Part shown: positions 48,501-56,818 of the stretch, piece after piece
How the letters are laid out: each line of letters begins with the position of its first letter
Numbering within the stretch: the first letter of the stretch is position 1
From: an uncultured Clostridium sp.
Lineage (GTDB): Bacteria; Bacillota; Clostridia; Peptostreptococcales; Peptostreptococcaceae
NCBI GenBank assembly: GCA_937944945.1
Contig: CALEBD010000406.1
Coordinates: forward strand, 62,001 to 126,000
Direction: 5' to 3'
Length of the DNA: 64,000 nucleotides
Program-made: the position numbers and the translations under genes
The notes under the pieces: model-generated
The model's input: the letters and a program-made list of their open reading frames with translations, nothing else
The model's database searches: none
Told to the model about the DNA's origin: nothing

Positions 48501-50297
48501 AAATAGTTTCTAGGAGTATTCTCAGATGTCTAGAATCCCTCTTCTGAAGGAGAATTATTTCAGATGAATAATATGTTTGATGCTGGAAAGAATACAGAGT
48601 AGAGACTAGAGAAGATTGCAGAGAAGGGATATGATTATTTTGAGAATAATCTAGAAACTTTGTTATTAAAGCATATATTTGCTTACTCTACTAAGAAAAA
48701 CGTTGATTTAATTATGCCAATGGCTAAAGCATCAATGATCCATGTAATCACTTAGGGATAGTTAACTAATAAAAAGTTTACTAATACTGCCAATTATATC
48801 ACAGATTATATAAAATCTCATATTAAAAACGAATCTTTAATTCCTGAAAATTAGTAGAATTTTAATGCTATTGTTAGCAGAATTAAAAATGCGGCATCAT
48901 TCTTGGTGCTGGGATTTTCTCCTATTTAGTATGGCTACTAGATGATATAGGCTCTTTGGACCGATATAAGGCTAATGTATTAGGGAAGAGGAGATGAAAA
49001 CACTCCTTTCACCTTTGAGAATTTTGCATTTGCTTTTAAAGAAGTTTATAGAGAACTATTTACTCTTGGAGGAAAGCCTACTAAATGTAGCCTATTAAAT
49101 GATATGTTTGCTATTAACGATAGAGATATGAATACTTATGCAGAACAGACTAAATCAGATAGGTATGGAATATTCAATATGTCTAATATTGCTTTTCACT
49201 GCACCAGCAGACCAGATTATTACAGTAGAATGTCTATATTTGTCACTTAGTTAAAATAGGATGGCAGTTATGATGCCTATGAAAAAGTTGGAAACAAACT
49301 AGTATATGATTGGAAAAAGGATAAACGCTTTGAAGCATATGCTAATGGAAGGACTGATGACCCCAAATATAACGAACAAAAAGGGTTATATTACGCTATA
49401 GCTGAGTAGTTAGAAATAGAACATGCTAAAAATGCTGATGGTAGTTTATTCTAGATCGGACAACCTTTACCTAAATCTCATACAAGCCAGCAGATTGAGA
49501 GTTTCAAATCGTTAGCTGATGATATTTATGGTTACTATGCCCACGAAAAAAAGGCAATGGTTCATTCCTATACTCTCGGAGCCTTGTGGATGCAAATGAG
49601 AACTTTCTGGTCTGGTAAGAAAAACCAGTATTTGGGAGGATAGGGTATCAAATTAAAAGGACACTATGCTCAGTAGAAGGATGCTAATGGTAATTTGTTA
49701 TACCTCACCGAAGAAAATGGCAGAATGATACCAACTACAGAAAATACTGGAGTTCCAGTAGTAAAGTGGGAGGGAGAATGGTAGGAAGGAATTATGCTAA
49801 CCTTATCATAGTTAATATCTGGAACCTTTCAAGGAGATGGATTAAAGCATACTTTCGAAGATATGTGGTATAATGAGGATGAGAAGCTTAGAAATCTCTA
49901 TAGAGCCAATTTACGACAAATCTAGTATGATTTACTAATGTTCTTTATTGTTGGTTCTCTTGTCACTGGAACATTAGCCGATTGGGATGATGAAAACATG
50001 AAGAAAGCTAAGGATTCTAGAGATATAGACGATGCAGCTATAGCAGCTGCTGCTCATATGGCATGCAAGATGGTAAGTTCGTCTTTTTTAGACCTTAACT
50101 TTATTGAATCTATTGGAGGACCACTAGTTTCTTGGCAACCAATGTCATTTAGTTATTTTTCTAGAAGAGCCGAAGATATATATAATACAGCATTTGGGGA
50201 TACTTCTTTTACTGATGCTCTTATTAGAATGTCTTCATTAACAAATAATACTAAGATATTTTGGAATACTTTACTTCCTGAAAGGGAGTAGGAATAA
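45588..50297 (+). CDS. Giant virion protein with PD-(D/E)XK nuclease domain, TAG=Gln (1569 aa)
   Basis: The last late gene runs from ATG 45588 to TAA 50295-50297, with TAG as its third-last codon. Residues about 174-325 form a RecB/Cas4-like PD-(D/E)XK nuclease: GTEIHSILEMLF (His 189), GKIDLLVVDG (Asp 280), HVIDYKTS (Asp 294, Lys 296) and the helix WYQMGLYHRMI. The remaining 1200 residues are helical and of unknown function, with one hydrophobic stretch near the C-terminus (LLMFFIVGSLVTGTLA). Nuclease domains are recurrent in large phage polyvalent proteins. Attack on host DNA, or processing of injected DNA, are possible roles. Confidence 0.75.
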
Positions 50298-50304
50298 AAA
50301 AATA

Positions 50305-50345
50305 GGGAGAAACATAGACTTTATTGTCTACGCTTCTCCCTTTAT
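50305..50345. terminator. Bidirectional terminator between converging late and early blocks
   Basis: A hairpin pairs GGGAGAA with TTCTCCC and, after a small internal loop, TAGAC with GTCTA around TTTATT. It is flanked by an A-run on the left and TTTATTATTT on the right, so it can work on both strands. It fills most of the 51-base gap between the convergent stops at 50297 and 50349. Confidence 0.85.
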
Positions 50346-50348
50346 TAT

Positions 50349-50867
50349 TTACCAAGTATTGTAATCAGTTATGTTCTTACTCTCCTTACATACATTACAT
50401 TTAACAGATTTACCTATACCTATTCCACTATGTGTAAATGTTACTGAACATCCACACGCCTTTATTCCCTTATGTAGTTCATAATGTTGTTTTTGAAATT
50501 CGGCATATGCATTTGCCTCCTTCTCATTCAAACTATAAGAGATAGCACTAGGTTTAAATATATTAGATATACAAGCAGTACCATCAGTACTAATAACAAA
50601 TCCAGAGGAAGTTCCTTCTTCCTTTTTGTCCTCGTTAATCTGCCGAATCCTTTCTTTGCAAATATGGATAATCTTCTCGTAATCCATTATTCTAGCATCC
50701 TCTTTAGACTTACCAGGTTCTTCCTTAGTTCTCAGTATCCTCTTTACAATATCCGCATCCCATGGATTCAAATTATATTCTCTCCAAATATCCCAAGGTT
50801 GTATTTTATGCTCGCTGTAATTAGAATTTCCTACATTATAGCTTCTAATGTCTTCATTCGTCTCCAT
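50349..50867 (-). CDS. DUF3310-like protein with C-terminal Cys cluster (172 aa)
   Basis: The start is taken at ATG 50867, since the codon before it is TTG. Residues about 18-75 (KIQPWDIWREYNL, then MDYEKIIHICKERIRQI) follow the DUF3310 pattern, a short helical domain common in phages and often labelled nucleotide-kinase-like without firm proof. The C-terminus has ACGCSVTF and KCNVCKES, which together could bind zinc. It is the last gene of the early run, directly before the shared terminator, and overlaps the gene upstream by 14 bases. Confidence 0.6.
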   Translation of the reverse strand: METNEDIRSYNVGNSNYSEHKIQPWDIWREYNLNPWDADIVKRILRTKEEPGKSKEDARIMDYEKIIHICKERIRQINEDKKEEGTSSGFVISTDGTACISNIFKPSAISYSLNEKEANAYAEFQKQHYELHKGIKACGCSVTFTHSGIGIGKSVKCNVCKESKNITDYNTW

Positions 50868-51054
50868 CAACTATTTCGATTTTATATTCAAGTTCCATAG
50901 AATCTCTTAAAGTGTCTAAATCATCTACGAACATAATTACGTCTCCAGAATCCACAAAGTCTCTTAAGACCTCTATAAAATCAAACTCATCGAGTTCGTC
51001 ATCACATTCCTTAGCATAGGCTACTCCTGTTCTGCTCAATAATACTCTATACAT
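50854..51054 (-). CDS. Small acidic early protein, unknown (66 aa)
   Basis: A 66-residue, strongly acidic protein with alternating beta and helix (FDFIEVLRDFVDSGDVIMFV), ending in TGA. It overlaps the DUF3310-like gene and lies one base from the thioredoxin gene. No family is recognised. The acidic charge could suit a host-protein inhibitor or DNA mimic, but that is only a guess. Confidence 0.6.
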   Translation of the reverse strand: MYRVLLSRTGVAYAKECDDELDEFDFIEVLRDFVDSGDVIMFVDDLDTLRDSMELEYKIEIVDGDE

Positions 51055-51055
51055 A

Positions 51056-51316
51056 TTAATTACCGTTTATAATTGATATAATAGTGCCCAAAGAAACAGC
51101 ACCTACTGTTCTCTTAACTTCTTCATCTTGCTCGTTATAATATATCAAAACTGGAACATTTCGTATACCTCTTGCATTCGCAAGTTCTTCCTCTTCGTCT
51201 ACATCATGCTTGACAATTTCTATTCCAGTAAGCTGTTCTAACGTCCTGTCTAGTACTTTGCATGGTCCACACCATGATGCTCCAAACTTTTCAATTCTTG
51301 TAATCATTTTAATCAA
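51056..51316 (-). CDS. Thioredoxin/glutaredoxin-like protein (86 aa)
   Basis: It has the active-site motif WCGPC in the context FGASWCGPCKVLDR. Further on are the cis-Pro segment RNVPVLIYY and the usual beta-alpha order, at a short 86 residues. It is a thiol-disulfide reductant, for example for ribonucleotide reductase or other redox enzymes. It overlaps the DUF1848 gene by eight bases, so the two may work together. The family call is secure. Confidence 0.9.
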   Translation of the reverse strand: MIKMITRIEKFGASWCGPCKVLDRTLEQLTGIEIVKHDVDEEEELANARGIRNVPVLIYYNEQDEEVKRTVGAVSLGTIISIINGN

Positions 51317-52208
51317 ATAGGCTTAGTTCTTGACTTATCTGTACTCTGTTATTTACGTACTTAATTGGTTCCGTTATTTCTCCAGAAATAAGTTCAGAGT
51401 TAGGATTTTCTGGTATTCTTTTAGCCAGATTATGATCTATAGTAGCATAACAATATTTACATCCCATCTTACAAGTATCGTATTCTCCTATTCCGTAGGT
51501 CTGAACGCTACAAGTACATCCACTAGTAATAGAAGCTTTAGTCGGCTTTATGTTAAGCCCAAATATCTTAGGACTCATACATCCTTCAACATATACCCCA
51601 GGATATTCCTTTCCTAATCTACATATCTGTAAATGTAGATTATTCTCGGATATAGCAATAACTCCCATTCTCATAGTAATCCAGTCCTTTTCCTCTTCAG
51701 TGAAAGGAATTATTTCTGGCATATTAGCTAATGTGTGGGAATATGGAGTAATAAAACTAAATATACATCTACTTACATACTTGGACAATTCTTTAGCCAT
51801 TTTCTTGAAAGAATCTACTAACCATTCGCAAGATATTTTGTTAGTCTTAAGTAAAGGGTCAAACCTCCACAAAACATTTTCTTTGCCTACTATCTTACTC
51901 AACTCTTTTAAAGTCTTTATACTTTCATCTACCGATGGAACATTTGGCTCTATGTCAGTTCCATATGGAGTAATAGTATAATAGTATATACACTTATACT
52001 TGGAATTGATTTCTTGAATATATGGTAATATTTTAGAATAGTCCTTAGAACAGAAGGCTATACAGTCTACATCCTTTAAGGAGTATGCTGTAGTAACCTT
52101 AGTTCTAGGATTCTGGGAATAAATAAAGTCCTTATGTAACAATTTATCTACCAGCCAATCAGTATAACAAGCTACTATGTCAGTTCTTAAGCTGATGTTT
52201 AGAATCAT
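51309..52208 (-). CDS. DUF1848 family protein with radical-SAM-like Cys cluster (299 aa)
   Basis: The protein starts with the DUF1848 pattern (ISLRTDIVACY) and continues with YYYTITPYGTDIEPN and VLWRFDPLL. It ends with the cluster CTCSVQTYGIGEYDTCK then GCKYCYA, i.e. C-x-C, then C-x3-C-x2-C, typical of the family and similar to Fe-S sites of radical-SAM enzymes. The reaction is not known. Members are frequent in gut anaerobes, so transfer from a bacterial host is plausible. It is paired with thioredoxin. Confidence 0.85.
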   Translation of the reverse strand: MILNISLRTDIVACYTDWLVDKLLHKDFIYSQNPRTKVTTAYSLKDVDCIAFCSKDYSKILPYIQEINSKYKCIYYYTITPYGTDIEPNVPSVDESIKTLKELSKIVGKENVLWRFDPLLKTNKISCEWLVDSFKKMAKELSKYVSRCIFSFITPYSHTLANMPEIIPFTEEEKDWITMRMGVIAISENNLHLQICRLGKEYPGVYVEGCMSPKIFGLNIKPTKASITSGCTCSVQTYGIGEYDTCKMGCKYCYATIDHNLAKRIPENPNSELISGEITEPIKYVNNRVQISQELSLFD

Positions 52209-52476
52209 TTATTTTTTCATTATCCTCGCTTAAAATAACTAATCTGTCTGCTAGTAAATTAGCTACCTGATGGCGTACAGAGTCTGTAGTCCAATATCTC
52301 ATTTGCGTTTCGATATGTCTACGTACAAAAGTATCCATATCGAAGTCGTCAAAAGTTTTCTTTAACATAAGCTCGGCTTGAGACTGTACTGCCTCTTTAA
52401 GCCAAGCTCTTATATCATCCTTGGTGATGCCCCAATTCATTATGAATGTAATTCTTGAACATCGTCCATTTATCAT
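52180..52476 (-). CDS. Small early protein, unknown (98 aa)
   Basis: A helical, charged protein (DDIRAWLKEAVQSQAELML, then DFDMDTFVRRHIETQMRYW) overlapping the DUF1848 gene by 29 bases. The start may be ATG 52476 or the in-frame ATG at 52440, which would give MNWGITKDDIR. No family or catalytic motif is recognised. Confidence 0.65.
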   Translation of the reverse strand: MINGRCSRITFIMNWGITKDDIRAWLKEAVQSQAELMLKKTFDDFDMDTFVRRHIETQMRYWTTDSVRHQVANLLADRLVILSEDNEKINDSKHQLKN

Positions 52477-52488
52477 TCTTTTCTGACA

Positions 52489-53145
52489 TTAGATATGAAA
52501 GTCTATTACTGAAATTTCAACATCATCTCCTACACTGTCTAGATACTCTTTAAACTCCTTGTTCCAAACATCTTCGTCTTTGTCATTTGTAGTCATAGCC
52601 CACCAACCCATACTAGCAGACTCATGCCAATCTCCGTCCTCTGTTACAAAACAGAATGGAATTCTATCTTTTTCCAACATAGCATCCCAGTCTACTTCTT
52701 CTTTGGTAGCAAAGATGGCATTGAGGGGTTCTCCGTCTTCTCCTTTTTCCTTAAGAAGTAACCATGCTCCCCATCTACCTCCTTCACAATACCAATCCCA
52801 CTTAGAGTCAGGATTATATGTAGACATCAAGTTCTCTTCGTCATCAATTTCATATCCCCAGTTCTTAGCTTCTTCCCAGGCATCTTCATATGAGATAAAC
52901 AACCCTTTCTCTATGATTTTATTAGCTCTTTCAAGCTGTTCCTTTTCCCATTCGGTGGTAGGATTCTTATACTTATCTGCTAGCTTAATGGCATACTCAT
53001 AGTTATCAGCGTGTCTGGTTTTAACCTCATCAATGGCTTCATCCTTTGTATATCTAACATATTGTTCTACCTCCATGTTTTCATCATAGGGTTCTAACAA
53101 TGTTTCAACATTACTTCCGAATACTAGTCCTACAAAATGGCTCAT
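52489..53145 (-). CDS. Conserved phage protein of unknown function, MSHF/GGRW type (218 aa)
   Basis: The opening MSHFVGLVFG, the LEPYDEN segment and the aromatic core SKWDWYCEGGRWGAW are hallmarks of a protein family widespread in phages but without known function. The protein is acidic and Trp-rich. The TGA of the upstream YqeY-like gene overlaps its ATG (ATGA), consistent with translational coupling. Confidence 0.75.
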   Translation of the reverse strand: MSHFVGLVFGSNVETLLEPYDENMEVEQYVRYTKDEAIDEVKTRHADNYEYAIKLADKYKNPTTEWEKEQLERANKIIEKGLFISYEDAWEEAKNWGYEIDDEENLMSTYNPDSKWDWYCEGGRWGAWLLLKEKGEDGEPLNAIFATKEEVDWDAMLEKDRIPFCFVTEDGDWHESASMGWWAMTTNDKDEDVWNKEFKEYLDSVGDDVEISVIDFHI

Positions 53146-53627
53146 ACTATATATTTTTTAACAATTTCTGAAATCATCTTACCGTCTGCTTGAGGAAATT
53201 CTGATTTCAAATATTTAATCGCATTTCCCATTTCTTTCTTTGGAATTTGGAAACTAACCATATCTATTGAATTTTCTTCATTATAGAAATCTTCAATAAA
53301 GCCTTTTCCCTCACACCATATTTGTAATGCAGAATGTATGTCTGGCTCATTTACAGGCTCAGGAAGCAACTTTTTTAGTACTTCCAATTCATCCCTATAT
53401 TCAGTTGCCAAGTCCTCTCTACCAGCCTCTATAAAGCTAGAAATACTGTCCTCTAATTTCTTACACATTTTAGAAATAAGCTGTATCTCAGCTGCTTCAT
53501 CATAAGGTTTAGCATTTTTAGCAGTTTGTAGAATCTGAATTTCTGCCTTCAGATTCTTATATGCACGAAGTTCTACTTGATTTTTAGACTTCATTGCTTT
53601 AGCTATACATTCGTTTATATTTATCAT
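53142..53627 (-). CDS. YqeY / GatB-YqeY domain protein (161 aa)
   Basis: It has full YqeY architecture at the usual length. An N-terminal helix runs IAKAMKSKNQVELRAYKNLK. The middle segment EAGREDLATEYRDELEVLKKLLPEP is typical, and the C-terminal tRNA-binding-like part ends ADGKMISEIVKKYIV. YqeY shares its C-terminal fold with the tail of GatB, the tRNA-contacting subunit of the Glu-tRNA(Gln) amidotransferase. A role in tRNA handling is thus suggested but not established, and is interesting in a phage that recodes TAG to Gln. Confidence 0.85.
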   Translation of the reverse strand: MININECIAKAMKSKNQVELRAYKNLKAEIQILQTAKNAKPYDEAAEIQLISKMCKKLEDSISSFIEAGREDLATEYRDELEVLKKLLPEPVNEPDIHSALQIWCEGKGFIEDFYNEENSIDMVSFQIPKKEMGNAIKYLKSEFPQADGKMISEIVKKYIV

Positions 53628-53962
53628 TTTAAATTATTTAATCCTTCTTCTAAAACTTCATTTAACCAAGTGCCTCCATTGTAAAATTGGACAATGTACT
53701 TGTAAGTTCCATCTCCATTACTTCTAACGTCAACCAAATAGGAAGTGTCTTCTGGATATTGAGTATCATCACATTTATACAGTTCTCCGTTTAACACTTT
53801 ATAAGTATCATCCACATCCATTAAGGTTTCAGCATATGTATCTCCTTCATAAGCAATCTCATAACCATATTTCTTACAAATATACTCACAATATTCTTCT
53901 ACTGTAAGTCCTTTTGTATTAATTTTAGTTAAAGTTCCTGTATGTAATTCAACGCAACTCAT
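53624..53962 (-). CDS. Early protein of unknown function (112 aa)
   Basis: An acidic 112-residue protein with beta-hairpin-like stretches (GTYKYIVQFYNGGTWLNEVL). TGA/ATG overlaps of four bases on both sides place it firmly in the early operon. No family is recognised. Confidence 0.65.
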   Translation of the reverse strand: MSCVELHTGTLTKINTKGLTVEEYCEYICKKYGYEIAYEGDTYAETLMDVDDTYKVLNGELYKCDDTQYPEDTSYLVDVRSNGDGTYKYIVQFYNGGTWLNEVLEEGLNNLK

Positions 53963-54201
53963 ATTTCTAAAGTATAATTAGAAATCCAATCTCCACAACA
54001 TTCACAGTGTCCTAAGTCTTTATATTCTCCTAGATGCTCAATAAGAGACATCCATACATCCTGAAGAGTAGCTATATCGGTTTCCCTATCTAGCATGGCT
54101 CGTATAGATACTTTTATCTCCTCCGGAGTCATGTATGCAGTCTCTTTTCCATCAACGGTAAGGGATGTGCAAATACATCCGTCAGTATATTCTATTTTCA
54201 T
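53959..54201 (-). CDS. Small early protein with C-terminal Cys motif (80 aa)
   Basis: The N-terminal part is beta-like (IEYTDGCICTSLTVDG), followed by a helix and a terminal HCECCGDW motif that could bind a metal. It overlaps the next gene by four bases. The function is unknown. Confidence 0.65.
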   Translation of the reverse strand: MKIEYTDGCICTSLTVDGKETAYMTPEEIKVSIRAMLDRETDIATLQDVWMSLIEHLGEYKDLGHCECCGDWISNYTLEI

Positions 54202-54211
54202 AATTAATTTA

Positions 54212-54415
54212 TTACCTATTATAATCCAAAGTCTTAACCAAATACTTGATTGCTTCTAACTGTCCATATGTTAAGGATATCAGTTTGTCATTTAAACAAA
54301 TATCCCAACCTTCTCCATTTGCCCATTCTGTTACTTCTATAAAGTCTGAATCCTTCGCCAGATGGTCATACTTTTTTAATTCGTCGCTTACAGCTTTTCT
54401 TTCATGAATTTCCAT
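54212..54415 (-). CDS. Small early protein, unknown (67 aa)
   Basis: A compact helix-beta-helix protein (WANGEGWDICLNDKLISLTY, then LEAIKYLVKTLDY). It starts at ATG 54415, one base after the stop of the 54-aa gene upstream. No family is recognised. Confidence 0.65.
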   Translation of the reverse strand: MEIHERKAVSDELKKYDHLAKDSDFIEVTEWANGEGWDICLNDKLISLTYGQLEAIKYLVKTLDYNR

Positions 54416-54416
54416 A

Positions 54417-54581
54417 TCAAATAATTATTTTAAAATATACAGAAGTCTTCCAGGTTCTCCAACCTAGAAATTTAGTAGGAACCCAGTTAGGTTTTCCTAT
54501 TAAATCTCTAAGTTCTAATGGAGTCAAATCAAATTCCATCCCTTGAACATCATCTGGAGACAGTCCTATCCAAACTTTCAT
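54417..54581 (-). CDS. Small early protein, unknown (54 aa)
   Basis: This short gene fills the space between the phosphoesterase gene, which it overlaps by 32 bases, and the gene starting at 54415. It encodes an aromatic-rich peptide (MKVWIGLSPDDVQG, then WVPTKFLGWRTWKTS) ending in TGA. The tight fit and start/stop spacing support it as real; the function is unknown. Confidence 0.6.
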   Translation of the reverse strand: MKVWIGLSPDDVQGMEFDLTPLELRDLIGKPNWVPTKFLGWRTWKTSVYFKIII

Positions 54582-55152
54582 TCTTCTGAGATTCTATTTT
54601 TTCTTTAACTTCCCTATATGATATTGGGGTAAAATTATTATTATCAACTCCGACATCATACTGAGTCGGTAATAATACCCTAAGTCTAGAAATATCCAAA
54701 CCATCAGCTTGTGGTCCGGAGTGAACATGGCCAAACAGTTGCCATACTCCTCTATATGACCCTCCATAACACAGAAATGGATAATGGTTTAAGTAGATAG
54801 AATTATCCTCAATTTCTATCTGCAGCTGAGGTACTACCATATCAAAATATAACATATATCCCTGTCTAAGATTCTTTCTGTCATGATTGCCTATAATGAG
54901 GTTTATATGACCATTTAGACGAGGGATGATGCTATTCCATACACTACTTCCACCAAAGGCAAAATCTCCCAGATGGAAGACCGTATCGTCCTTAGAAACC
55001 ACCTTATTCCAATTTTCTATCAGAACTTCGTTCATTTCTTCTACATTTTGAAAAGGTCTATTACAAAACCTAATTATATTGGCGTGTCCGAAATGAGTAT
55101 CTGAGGTAAAAAATGTATGGTCTGGACTATACTTAATCTTCTTTTCGCTCAT
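54550..55152 (-). CDS. Calcineurin-like metallophosphoesterase (200 aa)
   Basis: All metal-binding motifs of the calcineurin-like family are present: SDTHFGH (Asp 18, His 20), GDFAFGG (Asp 63), GNHD (Asn 89, His 90), His 123 and GHVHSG (His 142, His 144). The size and the DTHFGHANI start match the small phage/bacterial subgroup acting on phosphomono- or diesters. It overlaps the ATPase gene by 20 bases. Such a pair recalls the SbcD/SbcC (Mre11/Rad50) logic of nuclease plus ABC ATPase, but both proteins are short and the link is speculative. Confidence 0.88.
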   Translation of the reverse strand: MSEKKIKYSPDHTFFTSDTHFGHANIIRFCNRPFQNVEEMNEVLIENWNKVVSKDDTVFHLGDFAFGGSSVWNSIIPRLNGHINLIIGNHDRKNLRQGYMLYFDMVVPQLQIEIEDNSIYLNHYPFLCYGGSYRGVWQLFGHVHSGPQADGLDISRLRVLLPTQYDVGVDNNNFTPISYREVKEKIESQKNESLDRTVSR

Positions 55153-55831
55153 TCTCTTCTAGTTTTTCAGCAGTTATATTATACCCAGTTTTCATCCAAC
55201 AATAAAACTTAGATGAAACCATTTTTCTAAATTCAAAGTAAAACATCTCTTCTCTAGCTAATATAGGAAATAGGGTATGCGTTACTGCCAAGATTGAAAC
55301 ATTAAATTTCTTATGCAAGTTCCTGTACATATTAGACATTCCGACTTGGCGAGATAGATCGAATCCCTTGTCAACTTCATCAAACACTAATAGAGTTTTC
55401 TCATCCCAATGTTCCTTGTTTTCTTCTAACCATTTACCTAACATCGCTAGACCTCTCTGACCTGTAGACATACGTTTGGTTTGGAATCCTCCGTTCTCAA
55501 GTAAGGCTTCTGCTGAAGCACTATTATTAAGACTCGTTGGGTCATCAAATTCGGCACTAATGAAATAAAACCTAGTAAAGTCAGTACTTATTTCAACCTT
55601 ATTTTTGAATCCTCTAATATCACAATATCCAAGCTTAGTCTGATACACAGCGTTTGGGTCATCTTTGCTGTTATCACATTGATAATCTCTTATAATATTA
55701 ACGAGAGTTGATTTTCCACACCCGTTATCTCCAGCAATCAGAATCTCTGGATGTTTACTAAAATCGAAATTAAATTCATCACCTTGCTTGAGGGTTCGAA
55801 AATCCTCAAGCATTTTTATATTAAGGTACAT
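55133..55831 (-). CDS. ABC/AAA-type ATPase (232 aa)
   Basis: Walker A is AGDNGCGKS (34-41 region), the ABC-like signature is MSTGQRG (121-127), Walker B is TLLVFDEVDKG (Asp 151, Glu 152) and a switch His is at 185 (VTHT). There are no membrane segments, so it is a soluble DNA-repair-type or predicted ATP-binding protein of the SMC/RecF/AAA_21 class rather than a transporter. Only a short insertion separates signature and Walker A, so a Rad50-like coiled coil is absent. It sits between a phosphoesterase and a coiled-coil protein. Confidence 0.85.
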   Translation of the reverse strand: MYLNIKMLEDFRTLKQGDEFNFDFSKHPEILIAGDNGCGKSTLVNIIRDYQCDNSKDDPNAVYQTKLGYCDIRGFKNKVEISTDFTRFYFISAEFDDPTSLNNSASAEALLENGGFQTKRMSTGQRGLAMLGKWLEENKEHWDEKTLLVFDEVDKGFDLSRQVGMSNMYRNLHKKFNVSILAVTHTLFPILAREEMFYFEFRKMVSSKFYCWMKTGYNITAEKLEENERKED

Positions 55832-55832
55832 A

Positions 55833-56078
55833 TTAAGAAATCAAATCTTTAAGTTTAGAGATATACTTACTATTATCCTCAGCTACTTGCTGGTTAAACT
55901 CAATTTGAGTTTGGATAGAAGCAATCTCATTTTGTTTAACTTTAATGTCTTCAGCTATAGCTGCATTTAGAGCCATAGCCTGGTCATAAGAGGTCTTGAA
56001 AATATTCTTTACTTCTGCTAACTGTTCAGCAAATGATTTTATTTGTTTTTTGCTACCGAAAATACTTGAAATGTTCAT
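55833..56078 (-). CDS. Small coiled-coil protein (81 aa)
   Basis: An 81-residue protein that is almost wholly helical with a heptad-like pattern (KQNEIASIQTQIEFNQQ). Its stop lies one base before the ATPase start, so it could be a partner of that ATPase. No family is recognised. Confidence 0.65.
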   Translation of the reverse strand: MNISSIFGSKKQIKSFAEQLAEVKNIFKTSYDQAMALNAAIAEDIKVKQNEIASIQTQIEFNQQVAEDNSKYISKLKDLIS

Positions 56079-56089
56079 AATATTAATTT

Positions 56090-56383
56090 TTACTTATTTA
56101 TAAAATTGGTTTCTACTTCCCATTCGAAAAAGCTAGAGTCTAAGTTCTCATAACTTTTTCTTGGACTATTTGCGTAAATGCCTTTTAACTGTTCAGTCAT
56201 CATATTTATCATTTCAGCATAGTCCATATATCTTCTTATTTTGACAGCTTTACGAGTCCATTTAGAATTTCTTCCTACAGTATATACCGCTCCATACCTA
56301 AGACATCTTCCACATACTCTTGGATATAGGAAGGTATACTTAAGAGCCTTCTTTATTTTTCTGGGTATCCTTTTATTCTCCAT
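56090..56383 (-). CDS. Small basic early protein, unknown (97 aa)
   Basis: I take ATG 56383 (MENKRIPRKIKKALKYTF) as start, giving an 11-base overlap with the upstream gene; ATG 56410 in the same frame is also possible. It has a very basic N-terminus with a CGRCLRYG Cys pair and an acidic C-terminus. No family is recognised. Confidence 0.6.
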   Translation of the reverse strand: MENKRIPRKIKKALKYTFLYPRVCGRCLRYGAVYTVGRNSKWTRKAVKIRRYMDYAEMINMMTEQLKGIYANSPRKSYENLDSSFFEWEVETNFINK

Positions 56384-56816
56384 GATATGTGAAGCCATAA
56401 GCTGCTCCATATAAGTCCCACAAAGTTTCTTCCTCCAAGTCTCTAGAACTCCACTCTAAATCTGGAAGAGAATATTTTACTATAGCAAAATACAAGTCTA
56501 CAAATTCCTCTTCAGCATAGTCAAATTCATAACACCCAGCTGGTGCACCCCATTCAGCATCTAATTCCCTGACATACTTCTCGTCTATTATTCCTAGTTT
56601 TAATAGCTCTTTAGTAAATCTTTCTGGTATCCAATAGTTTGACTGAAAATCTACTCCAACCTCCTTGATAAAATCAAAACCTAGGAGTTTAGTAGTTTCT
56701 TTGTATGCTTTGGATATTTCATCTGCTGAATGATTAGCAACTATATGATAGTCTGTTGTACAGGCATGACCATCCCCTCTTGGGTCTCCAAGCGTAAATC
56801 CAATATTATACTTCAT
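56373..56816 (-). CDS. Early protein of unknown function (147 aa)
   Basis: The start is ATG 56816 (MKYNIGFTLGDPRGDGH); codons further upstream in the frame have no ATG and overlap the UDG stop. It is an acidic mixed alpha/beta protein whose first 20 residues (GDPRGDGHACTTDYHIV) look like a conserved site rich in Asp and His. No family is recognised with certainty. Confidence 0.65.
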   Translation of the reverse strand: MKYNIGFTLGDPRGDGHACTTDYHIVANHSADEISKAYKETTKLLGFDFIKEVGVDFQSNYWIPERFTKELLKLGIIDEKYVRELDAEWGAPAGCYEFDYAEEEFVDLYFAIVKYSLPDLEWSSRDLEEETLWDLYGAAYGFTYHGE

Positions 56817-56818
56817 AA

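Noticed and set aside
1400..50297. The late block as decayed, stop-riddled pseudogenes
   Set aside because: Only TAG interrupts the frames; TAA and TGA do not. Domain motifs are intact, gene joints overlap precisely and TAG falls on conserved glutamines, so this is recoding and not decay.
50484..53002. + strand open frames opposite early genes (e.g. 50484-50900, 51550-51981, 52559-53002)
   Set aside because: They are shadows of - strand genes with clear families such as DUF1848 and YqeY neighbours; composition is typical of reverse frames.
54550..55831. A true SbcCD (Mre11-Rad50) pair
   Set aside because: The phosphoesterase is only 200 residues and the ATPase lacks a Rad50-length coiled coil, so only a loose analogy can be made.
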